Origin: SIG587 sp045544035
GTDB taxonomy: Bacteria > Bacillota > Clostridia > Oscillospirales > Acutalibacteraceae
Length of the DNA: 64,000 nucleotides
Direction of reading: 5' to 3'
NCBI GenBank assembly: GCA_045544035.1
Contig: JAZPYE010000021.1
Span: 16,044-80,043, forward strand
Positions 40,310-49,544 of the stretch are shown here, piece by piece (position 1 is the stretch's first letter; each line of letters begins with the position of its first letter). A program made the position numbers and the translations under genes. The notes under the pieces are model-generated. The model saw only the letters and a program-made list of their open reading frames with translations. It was not told the origin of the DNA and made no database searches.

Positions 40310-42127
40310 ATGAATGAAAAAGCAAGAATTCTAAAAGATAAAGCTAACACTCTGCCCACAACCCCCGGTGTTTATATAATGAAAAACAAGAAAAATGAAA
40401 TTATTTACATTGGTAAGGCAAAGTCCTTAAAAAATCGCGTTACACAGTATTTTGGAAGTGATTTGAACCACACCGAAAAGGTGCGAAAAATGGTTTTAAA
40501 TGTTGAGGATTTTGATTTTATTCTTTGTGACAGTGAATTTGAAGCATTTTTATTGGAAAATTCCTTAATTAAACAAAACCAGCCTAAGTATAATATACTT
40601 TTAAAAGATGATAAGGGTTACCATTATATTAAAATTACCGATGAAAAATGGAAAAAGATTCTCGCTGTAAAACAGATTACCGATGATGGTGAATATATTG
40701 GTCCCTACAATTCGGGAAGTATTGTTCGCGAGACTGTTGAGGCGGCTCAAAAGATTTATAAGCTGCCTACCTGCAACCGTTCCTTTGACAAGTTTTCAAA
40801 GCCTTGTTTAAATTATCACATTGGGCTTTGCGATGCGCCCTGCAAAGGTAACATTAGCCTTGAGAATTATCTTGAAAACTTAAATCAAGCCATTGGTTTC
40901 ATTAAAAAAGGATGCACCTTTGATGATGAAATTAAAGCAATGCGAAAGAGAATGAATGAGGCGGCAGAAAATCTTGATTTTGAATATGCTGTAAAGCTTC
41001 GTGACAGAATTGCGGCAATTGAAAAGGTTGGTCAGCGACAAAAGGTTATTACTTCGACCTACTTAAATCAGGATATTATCGCCTCAGCCGCAGCTGATGG
41101 TAAAATTTGTATTCAGGTTTTGCGGTTTAAAAACGGTCATATTTTTGATGAGGAGCATTTTATTTTTGATTATGACGGTGCGGATAAAAGTGGACTATAC
41201 TACGAGTTTATTCGCCAGTTTTATAATACAAACCGTGATTTAACTCCAAGAATCGTGGTTGATTTTGAGGTTGCCGATTTTGAAATATTAGAACGCTGGC
41301 TGGGTGAAAAGTGCGGTAAAAAGGTTTCAATTGTTAAACCAAAAATTGGCGAACAACTAAAGCTTGTCGGAATGTGTCAAACAAACGCCGCACAGAATCT
41401 TTCAAATTTAATCGAAAGAGACGGTCGTGAAACCTCAGCGCTGAGCGAACTTGGCGAACTGCTTTCGATTCCTGCGCCAAAACACATTGAGGCTTATGAT
41501 ATTTCTAACTTTTCAGGCAGTAATAATGTTGCCGCAATGGTTGTTTTTGTAAACGGCAGACCGAAAAAGGATTTATATCGAAGGTTTAAAATTAAATCTT
41601 TTCTAGGTCAAGATGATTACCGTTCAATGGCCGAGGTTATTGATAGGCGTCTTAATGAGTTCGAAAATGGCTCTGACAGCGCTTTTAAAACCCTGCCCGA
41701 CCTCATTTTGCTTGATGGTGCTGAAGGTCAAATTAACGCAGTTTTGCCAATTTTAAAGGCACATAACATAAATGTTCCGATTTTTGGTATGGTTAAAGAC
41801 AGCAAACACCGCACACGCGCCATTGCGGCAACGGGCGGTGATATTGCCATTAAATCTACACGAAAGGTTTATACCCTTATTACAGCCATTCAGGATGAGG
41901 TTCACCGTTTTGCCATTTCCTACAACCGAAACGCAATGAAGAAAGCGATGCTTAGCAGCGAGCTTCTCGGAATTGAGGGCGTAGGGAAGGGGAGAGTAAA
42001 GCTTTTATTATCTCATTTTAAATCAATGAAAAAAATCAGAGAAGCAACCATTGATGAGCTTTGTGCTGTTTCTAGAATTAACACGGATACCGCAAAAAAT
42101 ATTTATGATTTTTACCATAAAAAATAA
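40310..42127 (+). CDS. uvrC: Excinuclease ABC subunit C
   Basis: Makes both incisions in nucleotide excision repair after UvrAB mark damage. The N-terminal GIY-YIG nuclease is 'TTPGVYIMKNKKNEIIYIGKAKSLKNRVTQYF'. A Cys cluster 'CNRSFDKFSKPCLNYHIGLCDAPC' follows, then the UvrB-binding UVR motif near residue 205-240. The RNase H-like 5' nuclease contains 'IEAYDISNFSGSNNVAAMVVF' and 'LILLDGAEGQINAV'. C-terminal helix-hairpin-helix 'LLGIEGVGKGRVKLLLSHFKS'. 605 residues. Strong AGGAGGT site. Not linked to uvrA or uvrB. Confidence 0.97.
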   Translation: MNEKARILKDKANTLPTTPGVYIMKNKKNEIIYIGKAKSLKNRVTQYFGSDLNHTEKVRKMVLNVEDFDFILCDSEFEAFLLENSLIKQNQPKYNILLKDDKGYHYIKITDEKWKKILAVKQITDDGEYIGPYNSGSIVRETVEAAQKIYKLPTCNRSFDKFSKPCLNYHIGLCDAPCKGNISLENYLENLNQAIGFIKKGCTFDDEIKAMRKRMNEAAENLDFEYAVKLRDRIAAIEKVGQRQKVITSTYLNQDIIASAAADGKICIQVLRFKNGHIFDEEHFIFDYDGADKSGLYYEFIRQFYNTNRDLTPRIVVDFEVADFEILERWLGEKCGKKVSIVKPKIGEQLKLVGMCQTNAAQNLSNLIERDGRETSALSELGELLSIPAPKHIEAYDISNFSGSNNVAAMVVFVNGRPKKDLYRRFKIKSFLGQDDYRSMAEVIDRRLNEFENGSDSAFKTLPDLILLDGAEGQINAVLPILKAHNINVPIFGMVKDSKHRTRAIAATGGDIAIKSTRKVYTLITAIQDEVHRFAISYNRNAMKKAMLSSELLGIEGVGKGRVKLLLSHFKSMKKIREATIDELCAVSRINTDTAKNIYDFYHKK

Positions 42128-42152
42128 GGAGGAAAATTCCTCCTTATTTTTT
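42121..42152. terminator. Bidirectional terminator between uvrC and the recombinase gene
   Basis: AAAATAAGGAGGAA/TTCCTCCTTATTTT, 14-bp stem with a two-base loop and T run. Confidence 0.88.
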
Positions 42153-43191
42153 ATTTATCACGAAGTTTTACAATATTTCGAGAATTTATAAGACTTTCTT
42201 CATCGGTTGTAACATAGTGATTTTTGGTTGTATTAACGCTTGTGTGACCAAGAGCGCGTGCTACAAGATAAATATCACCGGTGTTTTGGTAAAGCTCTGT
42301 ACCGTAGGTTTTGCGCAGTTTATGTGGAGTTATTATTTTTGAAACACCAATGGCTTTGGCATATTTTTTAATCATATCCTCAATGGACTGAACACAAATT
42401 CTGGTTTTTTGAATTGATAAAAACAGCGCATCGGCCGATTCATCATTTGCAGGGACAATTTCTTTACGCTGGAGCAAATAACGTTGCAAAGCCTCAATAA
42501 CTTCATCGCCCATAGCGATATATTGATATTTTCCGCCTTTTCTATAAACGCTGATAAGACAACGGTCAAAATCCAGGTCGCGAATGTTTAATCCAACACA
42601 CTCTGAAACACGAATTCCGGTGCCTAGAAGCAGTGTTGCAATGGCTAAATCACGGATTTTGGTGGTTTCAAGATACTTTTGCTGGCGTTGAGTAAAAGAA
42701 GCACAGCCAAATTCAATAGCATTTAAAAACCTAGCAACCTCATCGGGAGATAAACGGATAATACGATTATCCTTATCGGGTTTCGGCTTTTTAACCTTAT
42801 CGCATGGGTTGCCGACAATTAAATCATTACGATAAAGATAATCAAAAAACGAGCTTAAAGCCGAAAGTTTTCGGGCAATTCCTGAGCGGTGGTTCATATT
42901 TTCCTTATCATACTGCAGATAATCGGTGTATTCTTCAATATCACGAGCTGTGACAGACTGCATTACCTCAATTGGAATTTCTTTTAAAGATTTATCCAAG
43001 AGATTTGGAATAGCTGCCTTGAGCCACTCAAAGAAGCGCCTCAGGTCATAAGCATAGGAAAGGCGAGTCCTGGTTGTTGTATCGGTTTTTCTCGAAATAA
43101 AATAGTCACCAACATATATAGGTAGCTCAGATAAGATTTCTTTAATTTTAAGCATATTATTTCTGTCAAGTTCATCTTGATATGAGTTCAC
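42151..43191 (-). CDS. Tyrosine recombinase, XerS-like
   Basis: A 346-residue tyrosine recombinase. The N-terminal region ('ILSELPIYVGDYFISRK...YAYDLRRFFEWL') and the size resemble XerS, the single-recombinase dimer-resolution enzyme of streptococci, more than XerC or XerD. The active site is complete: Arg in 'GTGIRVSECVGLNIRDLD', Lys in 'RKGGKYQYI', His-x-x-Arg in 'HKLRKTYGTELY', His in 'ALGHTSV', Tyr in 'KNHYVTT'. GTG start 8 bases after GGAGG. It has a consensus promoter and a long leader. No dif-like site was recognised nearby. With the unusual XerD at 28849, this enzyme may be the one that resolves dimers; that is inference. Confidence 0.85.
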   Translation of the reverse strand: MNSYQDELDRNNMLKIKEILSELPIYVGDYFISRKTDTTTRTRLSYAYDLRRFFEWLKAAIPNLLDKSLKEIPIEVMQSVTARDIEEYTDYLQYDKENMNHRSGIARKLSALSSFFDYLYRNDLIVGNPCDKVKKPKPDKDNRIIRLSPDEVARFLNAIEFGCASFTQRQQKYLETTKIRDLAIATLLLGTGIRVSECVGLNIRDLDFDRCLISVYRKGGKYQYIAMGDEVIEALQRYLLQRKEIVPANDESADALFLSIQKTRICVQSIEDMIKKYAKAIGVSKIITPHKLRKTYGTELYQNTGDIYLVARALGHTSVNTTKNHYVTTDEESLINSRNIVKLRDK

Positions 43192-43480
43192 AGCAAAACC
43201 TCCATCGAATAGAAATTTTTTAAATGATGTAAGTACTTATAGAAAAAAACTGAGAGGACGGGATTTATTTAAAAATCCTGATTTTCGAAAATTAAAGTCA
43301 CACATTTAATTAAAATACATTAATGTAAAGATAAAAAGAGAAAAATGAAACTTTTTTAAATTATGAAATAGATTTTGCAACTGAAATATAAAAAATATAA
43401 AATTAAAATGTAAAATACAAATAAATATGAATAAATATGAATAAAGCCCAAACACGCCCAACTGCGGTGTTCACTGCATT

Positions 43481-43509
43481 ATTATACCACATATCCCTAT
43501 TTTTGTCAA
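43481..43509 (-). promoter_or_regulatory. Consensus sigma-A promoter of the XerS-like gene
   Basis: On the minus strand TTGACA, 17 bases, TATAAT: exact consensus, about 280 bases before the start codon. Confidence 0.8.
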
Positions 43510-43575
43510 TAACTTTTGGAAAAACATACATTTATCCAAGAGATATTAAAAAATGAGTGCCCCCTCTTGTAAAGT

Positions 43576-43613
43576 GTAATAATAAAAAAAGACACCAAAA
43601 ATTGGTGTCTTTT
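43576..43613 (-). terminator. Intrinsic terminator of glgB
   Basis: AAAAGACACCAA/TTGGTGTCTTTT stem; on the minus strand it is followed by a long T run. Confidence 0.88.
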
Positions 43614-43632
43614 AATTTTAGATAAAATACAT

Positions 43633-45627
43633 TTATTTAGTTTTCTTAAGAACTATTGCCGTTCTTGATGGTAAATATAAATTAAATCCTAATCTGTTAT
43701 CGTTGTTTTTTTTAGCGGTGTAAATATAATTTTCATCAATCCTGCCAAATCCACCAAAATTTTCATTATCAGTTGATAAAACCACCTTATACTCCCCTGC
43801 TGAGTCGACAGGAATGAAATAATCGGTGTAGGAATTTGTTGGACTGAAATTAAAAGCGAAAACTAAATCGCCTTTTGTGAAAATTATGACCTTGTCATCG
43901 TTGTGAAGCCATCTTTGAACGGCTTTTTTTGACAAAATACGCTCTTTTTTAAGGAATTTAATCATTTTGTGGTCAAATTCAAGCAAAAATGAGTATTTTA
44001 GGTCTTTGTTATCGGCAAGGCTCCATTGTCTGCGGCAATAATGGTAGCTCCAACCGTTGCCCTCACGTGGAAAATCAATCCATTCGGGATGACCGAATTC
44101 GTTTCCCATAAAATTAAGGTATCCCTCTCCGCCAAGTGATGCGGTTATGAGTCTTATCATTTTATGGAGTGCAATTCCACGGTCTATTATAAGCGACTGA
44201 CTGTTTTTGCTCATATTACCGTACATTTCCGCATCACAAAGGCGGAAAATTATCGTTTTATCGCCTACTAATGCCTGGTCATGTGATTCACAATAACCAA
44301 TGTTTTTTTCTTTAGGTCTTCTTGAATTAAGCTCATACCAAAGCTTATACATATCCCAACTTTCATCAGAATATTCCTTTATAAGCTTAATAAACAAATC
44401 GGGCACGCCCATTGAAAGACGGTAGTTAAAGCCAATGCCGCCTTCCTCGATTTTAATGCACATACCAGGCATTCCCGACATATCCTCAGCAACGGTTATC
44501 GCTTTAGGATTGATTTCGTGAATAAGCTCGTTTGCAAGTTGTAAATAGGTAACAGCCTCGGTGTCGGTGTTCATGGAAAAGTACATATCATAATTTGTGA
44601 ATGCACTGCCAAGACCGTGGTCGTGATAAAGCATTGAGGTTACGCCGTCAAAACGGAAGCCATCGAAATGGAAAACCTCCATCCAATATTTTAAATTGGA
44701 TAAAAGGAAATGCAAAACCTCGTTTTTATCATAATTAAAAAGCTTTGTTCCCCAAGCGCAGTGCTCACCGCGAGCACCCTCGTGAAAATATTGATGCTGA
44801 GTTCCATCAAAGCAATTTAAACCCTCATTTGTGTTAGGACAAGCGTGAGAATGAACAACATCAAGTAAAACGGTAATGCCCATTTTGTGTGCGGTGTTAA
44901 TTAGATTTTTAAGGTCATGTGCGGTACCGAATTTTGATGATGGTGCAAAAAAGTTTGTAACCTGATAACCAAATGAAGCATAATACGGGTGCTCCATAAT
45001 GGCCATAATTTGAATAGTGTTATAGCCGTTTTTCTTAATCCTTTTAAGAACATTCTCGGTGAAATAATTGTATGAGGCAATGCCGTATTCTTCCCCTGAC
45101 ATACCAATGTGGCATTCATAAATAAACGGTGTTGCGCAGGGCTTAAATTTTTCATCGCTCCAATTGAATTGTTCGAATAGCGCATCATCAACTTCGGCAC
45201 ACCAAAGGTGTGTGTCTTTATCCTGAACAACGCGTGTTGCATAGGACGGAATGCGGCGCAGGGTTTGGCCACCGTGGATTACAATAGCCTGGATTTTATC
45301 GCCGATTTTAAGCGCATCTTTTCCCTCTAAATATACCTCAAAAACTCCGTTTTCAAGTGAATTCATCGGCAAGTCATAAATGTCCCAGGAATTAAAATCA
45401 CCCGTGAAATACATTTTTTCAGCGCCGGGTGCCCATTCGCGATAAACCCATCCGTTTTCGGTTTTATGAATGCCAAAATAATGATGGGCATTGGCGAAAT
45501 CGCTTAAACAATTGTGTGAATTTTTAAGGAGCTCTTCCCTTTTGGTCTTAAAAAGTTCCATTCGAAGCGTAATATCTTTTTCATAGGGCGCTAAATATGG
45601 GTCGTATTTTAAAAGTTTGTATTTCAA
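43633..45627 (-). CDS. glgB: 1,4-alpha-glucan branching enzyme, GH13_8-like
   Basis: Introduces alpha-1,6 branches into glycogen. 664 residues. The opening 'LLKYDPYLAPYEKDITLRMELFKTKREELL' is typical of the eukaryotic-type (GH13_8) branch rather than E. coli GlgB. A CBM48 domain ('VYREWAPGAEKMYFTGDFNSWD') is followed by the GH13 barrel with 'LLDVVHSHACPNTNEG', nucleophile Asp in 'DGFRFDGVTSMLYHDHG', acid Glu in 'ITVAEDMSGMPG', and 'YCESHDQALVGDKT'. TTG start after AAAGGAAC. No other glycogen genes are nearby. Confidence 0.94.
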   Translation of the reverse strand: MKYKLLKYDPYLAPYEKDITLRMELFKTKREELLKNSHNCLSDFANAHHYFGIHKTENGWVYREWAPGAEKMYFTGDFNSWDIYDLPMNSLENGVFEVYLEGKDALKIGDKIQAIVIHGGQTLRRIPSYATRVVQDKDTHLWCAEVDDALFEQFNWSDEKFKPCATPFIYECHIGMSGEEYGIASYNYFTENVLKRIKKNGYNTIQIMAIMEHPYYASFGYQVTNFFAPSSKFGTAHDLKNLINTAHKMGITVLLDVVHSHACPNTNEGLNCFDGTQHQYFHEGARGEHCAWGTKLFNYDKNEVLHFLLSNLKYWMEVFHFDGFRFDGVTSMLYHDHGLGSAFTNYDMYFSMNTDTEAVTYLQLANELIHEINPKAITVAEDMSGMPGMCIKIEEGGIGFNYRLSMGVPDLFIKLIKEYSDESWDMYKLWYELNSRRPKEKNIGYCESHDQALVGDKTIIFRLCDAEMYGNMSKNSQSLIIDRGIALHKMIRLITASLGGEGYLNFMGNEFGHPEWIDFPREGNGWSYHYCRRQWSLADNKDLKYSFLLEFDHKMIKFLKKERILSKKAVQRWLHNDDKVIIFTKGDLVFAFNFSPTNSYTDYFIPVDSAGEYKVVLSTDNENFGGFGRIDENYIYTAKKNNDNRLGFNLYLPSRTAIVLKKTK

Positions 45628-45658
45628 AGCGGCGTTCCTTTCTTTTTTCTTTTTATTA

Positions 45659-45687
45659 ATATTAACACAAAAAAATGTTTTTTACAA
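45659..45687 (-). promoter_or_regulatory. Sigma-A promoter of glgB
   Basis: On the minus strand TTGTAA, 17 bases, TAATAT, about 32 bases before the start. Confidence 0.5.
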
Positions 45688-45692
45688 TAAAT

Positions 45693-45728
45693 ATTAAAAA
45701 TTAGGGCTAAAGCGTTAACTTTAACCCC
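45693..45728 (-). terminator. Intrinsic terminator of spoIVA
   Basis: On the minus strand GGGTTAAAG/CTTTAGCCC (one G-U pair) followed by TAATTTTTAAT. Confidence 0.7.
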
Positions 45729-45734
45729 AATTTT

Positions 45735-47213
45735 TTATAAAATTATGCACACTAAACCGTTACAGCCTTCATTTATAACCCGTTCAATGGTTTCCTGAAC
45801 ACGCATTCTGGCATCTGCCGGCATTCGGGAAAGTTTTGTGTGTAGTCCTTCATTCACAAGCTCATGTAGGGATTTACCAAAAATGTTCGAATCCCAAATT
45901 TTAACGGGATTTTCTTCAAATTCGCTAAGCAGATACATAACCAAATCTTCACTCTGCTTTTCGCTGCCAACAATGGGGCTAACCTCGGTTGTGATGTTAG
46001 CCTTCATCATGTGAATAGAAGGTGCTGAGGCTTTTAGTCTTACACCGTAGCGTCCCCCCTGCTTCATTATTTCGGGCTCTTCCAGGGTTAGTTCATCAAT
46101 TGAAGGCATAACAATGCCGTAACCTGTTGCCTCAACCTCATCAAGAGCGTTTTTAAAACGAGCAAATTCACGATTTGTTTTCGCAAGGTGTGTGATATTT
46201 TCAATAAGTTCGTGCTCGTTATTAATTTCAAGCCCGCTTAATTCTTTAATAATCTGATAAAGCAGTGCCGGATTTAATGTGATTTTAATTGAAATTTTTC
46301 CCTTTCCCAGGTCAATGTCATCAATACCAATAAAATCTACATTATCATTTTCCTTAAAGGACAGGAGAAAACTTGAAATTTCTCTGATTTTTTTAACCGA
46401 AGTGATACCGTTTTTAATACAATTAAAAATAGCATTTTTTAAGTGATGACCGTTTTCTAAACCGTTGACCCATTTTGGATAATCAAGGAAAATTTCCTTA
46501 ATTGGGAATTCGTAAAGAATCTCCCCTAAAATACTGCGAATATCGCTATCATTTAGTTCTAAACAGTTAACCGCAATAACGGGAACCTTGTATTTTTCTT
46601 TAAGCTCAGTAACTAAATTTTGTGACTCTTCAGAGTTTGGATAGGTGCAGTTTAATAGCACAGCAAAGGGCTTTTCAATGGCAACAAGTTCATTAATAAC
46701 CCTTTCCTCTGCCTCGGCATATTCACTGCGCGGAATATCACTAATACTGCCATCGGTCGTTATAACAAGACCAATGGTTGAATGCTCGGTAATAACCTTT
46801 TTTGTGCCGATTTCGGCCGCCATATTAAAGGGCACGGGTTCCTCAAACCAAGGTGTCATTACCATTCGCGGCTTATCCTCTTCAATATATCCGAGGGCGC
46901 TTGGCACAATGTAACCCACGCAGTCAATTAGCCTAACATTGAAATTTGAGTTTTCATCAACGTTAATTTTCACTGCGTTTTCAGGGACAAATTTCGGCTC
47001 GGTTGTCATAATAGTGCGCCCGGAAGAAGATTGAGGCAGTTCATCGGTTGCACGTTCCCTTTCAAATTCGGCATCTATTTTCGGTAAAACAAGTTGGCTC
47101 ATAAATCGCTTGATAAAGGTGGATTTTCCCGTTCTTACGGGACCGACAACCCCAAGGTAAATATCACCCTTTGTTCTTAAAGCGATATCCTTATAAATGC
47201 TTGTATTATTCAT
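45735..47213 (-). CDS. spoIVA: Stage IV sporulation protein A
   Basis: Mother-cell ATPase that polymerises on the forespore surface as the base of the spore coat. 492 residues, the usual size. TRAFAC-like Walker A 'VGPVRTGKSTFIKRF' at about residues 22-36; switch region with 'SSSGRTIMTTEPKFVPENAV' and 'VRLIDCVGYIVPSALGY'; 'IGLVITTDGSISDIPRSEY'; and the highly conserved C-terminus ending 'ERVINEGCNGLVCIIL'. AGGAGG-like ribosome site upstream. Its putative sigma-E promoter overlaps the divergent two-component promoter. Confidence 0.97.
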   Translation of the reverse strand: MNNTSIYKDIALRTKGDIYLGVVGPVRTGKSTFIKRFMSQLVLPKIDAEFERERATDELPQSSSGRTIMTTEPKFVPENAVKINVDENSNFNVRLIDCVGYIVPSALGYIEEDKPRMVMTPWFEEPVPFNMAAEIGTKKVITEHSTIGLVITTDGSISDIPRSEYAEAEERVINELVAIEKPFAVLLNCTYPNSEESQNLVTELKEKYKVPVIAVNCLELNDSDIRSILGEILYEFPIKEIFLDYPKWVNGLENGHHLKNAIFNCIKNGITSVKKIREISSFLLSFKENDNVDFIGIDDIDLGKGKISIKITLNPALLYQIIKELSGLEINNEHELIENITHLAKTNREFARFKNALDEVEATGYGIVMPSIDELTLEEPEIMKQGGRYGVRLKASAPSIHMMKANITTEVSPIVGSEKQSEDLVMYLLSEFEENPVKIWDSNIFGKSLHELVNEGLHTKLSRMPADARMRVQETIERVINEGCNGLVCIIL

Positions 47214-47270
47214 AGCCTTTTTTCCTCCGTTTAAGACATTCTTTATAACAAGTTATGAAAATGGCGTTTT

Positions 47271-47297
47271 AATTATGATAAAAGTTGAAAAAATATG
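47271..47297 (-). promoter_or_regulatory. Putative sigma-E promoter of spoIVA
   Basis: On the minus strand CATATTT, 13 bases, CATAATT, near the sigma-E consensus (ATATT, 13-15 bases, CATACAnT). spoIVA is a known sigma-E gene in Bacillus. Confidence 0.45.
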
Positions 47298-47313
47298 AAA
47301 AATAGACTATAAT
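47285..47313 (+). promoter_or_regulatory. Sigma-A promoter of the two-component/HtrA operon
   Basis: TTGAAA, 17 bases, TATAAT. It overlaps the opposing spoIVA promoter by 13 bases. Confidence 0.65.
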
Positions 47314-47399
47314 TATATAATAATTAACACTTTATTAATAAAGTTTTTGAATTTCTATTTTAAAATTATGTTGTAACAAATTTTCGGAGGTATATTATA

Positions 47400-48086
47400 A
47401 TGGATAACACAAAAATTCTTGTTGTTGATGATGATGAAAATATTTGCGAACTACTTTGCCTCTATCTTAAAAAAGAAAATTTCACAACAATTGTGGCAAA
47501 TGACGGCGAACAGGCCATTAACCTTTTTGAAAAACATTCACCCGATTTAATTTTGCTTGATGTTATGCTACCAAAGCTTGATGGTTGGCAGGTTTGCCGT
47601 GAAATTAGAAAGAAATCCGAAACCCCGATTATAATGCTCACCGCAAAGGGCGAAACCTTTGATAAAATTTTGGGGCTTGAACTCGGTGCCGATGATTACA
47701 TTTCAAAGCCCTTTGACACAAAAGAGGTTATTGCCAGAATTAAGGCGGTGCTTCGAAGGACCGATAAGAAAAACTCCTCTGCCGAACAAAAGGTCGCTTT
47801 TGATAACCTTGTAATCAACCTCACTAACTATGAACTTATTGTTAAAGGTGTTCAAGTTGATACACCGCCCAAAGAGCTGGAACTCATTTTCCGCCTTGCC
47901 AGCAATCCCAACCGTGTTTACACCCGTGACCAGCTTTTAGATGAGGTTTGGGGATTTGACTATTACGGTGACTCAAGAACGGTTGACGTTCATGTTAAAA
48001 GGCTCAGAGAAAAGCTTGAGGGCGCCTCAACCGAATGGTCTTTAAAAACCGTTTGGGGCGTTGGATATAAATTTGAAACAAAATAA
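47400..48086 (+). CDS. OmpR/PhoB-family response regulator
   Basis: DNA-binding response regulator of 228 residues. The receiver domain has the acidic pair 'VVDDDENI', the phosphorylated Asp in 'DLILLDVMLP' (about Asp53), Thr in 'IIMLTAKGE' and Lys in 'YISKPFDTKEV'. The C-terminal winged helix is 'LELIFRLASNPNRVYTRDQLLDEVWGFDYYGDSRTVDVHVKRLREKLE'. CGGAGGT site. It forms an operon with the kinase (9 bases downstream) and an HtrA protease, suggesting control of an envelope-stress response. Confidence 0.95.
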   Translation: MDNTKILVVDDDENICELLCLYLKKENFTTIVANDGEQAINLFEKHSPDLILLDVMLPKLDGWQVCREIRKKSETPIIMLTAKGETFDKILGLELGADDYISKPFDTKEVIARIKAVLRRTDKKNSSAEQKVAFDNLVINLTNYELIVKGVQVDTPPKELELIFRLASNPNRVYTRDQLLDEVWGFDYYGDSRTVDVHVKRLREKLEGASTEWSLKTVWGVGYKFETK

Positions 48087-48095
48087 AAGGTATTT

Positions 48096-49544
48096 ATGAA
48101 ATCAAAACTTTTTAAAAAATATTTTCTTACAACCTCGCTTATAATATTGTTTTCGGTTACCTTTATGCTGCTGATTTTAAGCGTTGCGGTTACAAATTAT
48201 TTAGCGGTTGATAAATATCGACTGCTTGAGGATAATTGTATTTCGGTCTCTGAAATTGCGGTTTCCGATGCTAATTCATCTTCGTTTGAACGCAACGTTT
48301 ATAATGTTGCACAGGTTTTAAGCAGTGTGTCCGATGTTGAAATTTACGTTACCGATACAAGTGGCAAAATCATTGTTTGCACCTGTGGCACCTGGGCTAC
48401 TCAGGGTCACTGCGAGCACACAATGACAGGTATGCCAAAAGAGATTTTTTCAAAAATATTAAATGAGGGTTATAAACAAACGGGAAATTTGGGTGGCTTT
48501 TTTAATGAGGTTTATTATATTGTTGGTAAACCTATAACTGCTCCAGATGGAACTGCCATTGGCACTGTTATTTCGGCTTCAACGGCAAAATCTTTAAAAG
48601 AACTTTTCAAGGTTTTCTTTCAGTTGTTCCTTGTTTCCACACTTATTCCCATTATCTTTATGTTCTTTGCGGTTTATGCAATGATTTACAGGTGGTATAA
48701 ACCCCTTAAAATGATGTCAAGCGCTGCTCGCAGCATGGCAAAGGGTGATTTTTCAAAGCGAATTCCGATTATGAGTGATGATGAAATAGGCGAGCTTTCC
48801 TCTGCCTTTAACCAAATGACCGATTCTTTAACCCAGCTTGAGGGAATGCGCCGAAGTTTTATTGCTAATGTTTCTCACGAGCTGAAAACACCAATGACAA
48901 CAATCGGTGGTTTTATTGACGGAATTATTGATGGCACAATCGAAAAGGAAAAGCAGTCCTACTATTTAGAAATTGTTTCAAACGAGGTAAAACGCCTTTC
49001 CCGTCTTGTGCAGTCAATGCTCAGCCTTTCAAAACTTGAATCTGGTGAAAATAAAATTAACCCATCGGAATTTGATGCTTATGATGTTTTATGTAATATC
49101 GTTATTGGCTTTGAGCAACAAATTAATGATAAAAATATTGATATAATTGGTCTTGGCGACCTCCTCCCTGTCACGGTTGTTGCCGATAAAGACCTGATTT
49201 ATCAGGTGTTTTATAATTTAATTGATAATGCTATTAAATTTACAAATGTTGGCGGTGCTATTAAGTTTACCCTAAAAGAAAAGGATGACTGGCTGATTTT
49301 TTCAATCGAAAACACCGGTGAAGGCATAAATGAGGATGATTTGCCCCATGTTTTTGAACGATTTTACAAAACCGATAGGTCCCGTTCGGCACGAAAGGAC
49401 AGCACAGGTTTAGGACTTTACCTTGCAAAAACGATTGTCAATTTGCACAACGGTGACATTATTGCAAGAAGCATTCAAAACAAAAGCACATTGTTCACCC
49501 TTGCGATTCCTAAAATTTATTCCACAAACCAAGGAGAGATATAA
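48096..49544 (+). CDS. Sensor histidine kinase with Cys/His-rich sensor domain
   Basis: Membrane histidine kinase of 482 residues. Helices near 12-36 and 173-200 bracket an extracytoplasmic sensor domain. The sensor includes an unusual cluster, C95-x-C97 ... H105-C106-x-H108 ('CTCGTWATQGHCEH'). A HAMP domain (about 200-255) is followed by the phospho-acceptor His in 'FIANVSHELKTPMTTI', N box 'YNLIDNAIKFT', G1 'FSIENTGEGI', F box 'VFERFYK' and G2 'STGLGLYLAKTIV'. Partner of the regulator encoded just before it; its stop overlaps the protease start. Confidence 0.95.
   Translation: MKSKLFKKYFLTTSLIILFSVTFMLLILSVAVTNYLAVDKYRLLEDNCISVSEIAVSDANSSSFERNVYNVAQVLSSVSDVEIYVTDTSGKIIVCTCGTWATQGHCEHTMTGMPKEIFSKILNEGYKQTGNLGGFFNEVYYIVGKPITAPDGTAIGTVISASTAKSLKELFKVFFQLFLVSTLIPIIFMFFAVYAMIYRWYKPLKMMSSAARSMAKGDFSKRIPIMSDDEIGELSSAFNQMTDSLTQLEGMRRSFIANVSHELKTPMTTIGGFIDGIIDGTIEKEKQSYYLEIVSNEVKRLSRLVQSMLSLSKLESGENKINPSEFDAYDVLCNIVIGFEQQINDKNIDIIGLGDLLPVTVVADKDLIYQVFYNLIDNAIKFTNVGGAIKFTLKEKDDWLIFSIENTGEGINEDDLPHVFERFYKTDRSRSARKDSTGLGLYLAKTIVNLHNGDIIARSIQNKSTLFTLAIPKIYSTNQGEI

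Larger units (their letters stand above)
43192..43632 (-). other. 441-bp intergenic region: long leader of the XerS-like gene and glgB terminator
   Basis: On the minus strand it holds the glgB terminator (43576-43613), the recombinase promoter (43481-43509), and a leader of about 280 bases. The leader starts with a bulged hairpin AACACCGC/GCGTGTT (about 43450-43472), is then very AT-rich with repeated AAATATGAAT-like words (43418-43444), and ends with GGATTT/AAATCC-type pairing near 43258-43280. There is no ORF with a ribosome site. A 12-bp palindrome ATTTTCGAAAAT lies near 43282. Confidence 0.55.

Noticed and set aside
42151..43191. Phage integrase
   Set aside because: No phage genes, no tRNA target and no direct-repeat att sites nearby; size and N-terminal motifs fit a XerS-type housekeeping recombinase.
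43192..43632. dif site beside the XerS-like gene
   Set aside because: ATTTTCGAAAAT is a palindrome, but no 11-6-11 arrangement close to known dif or dif_SL sequences could be recognised.
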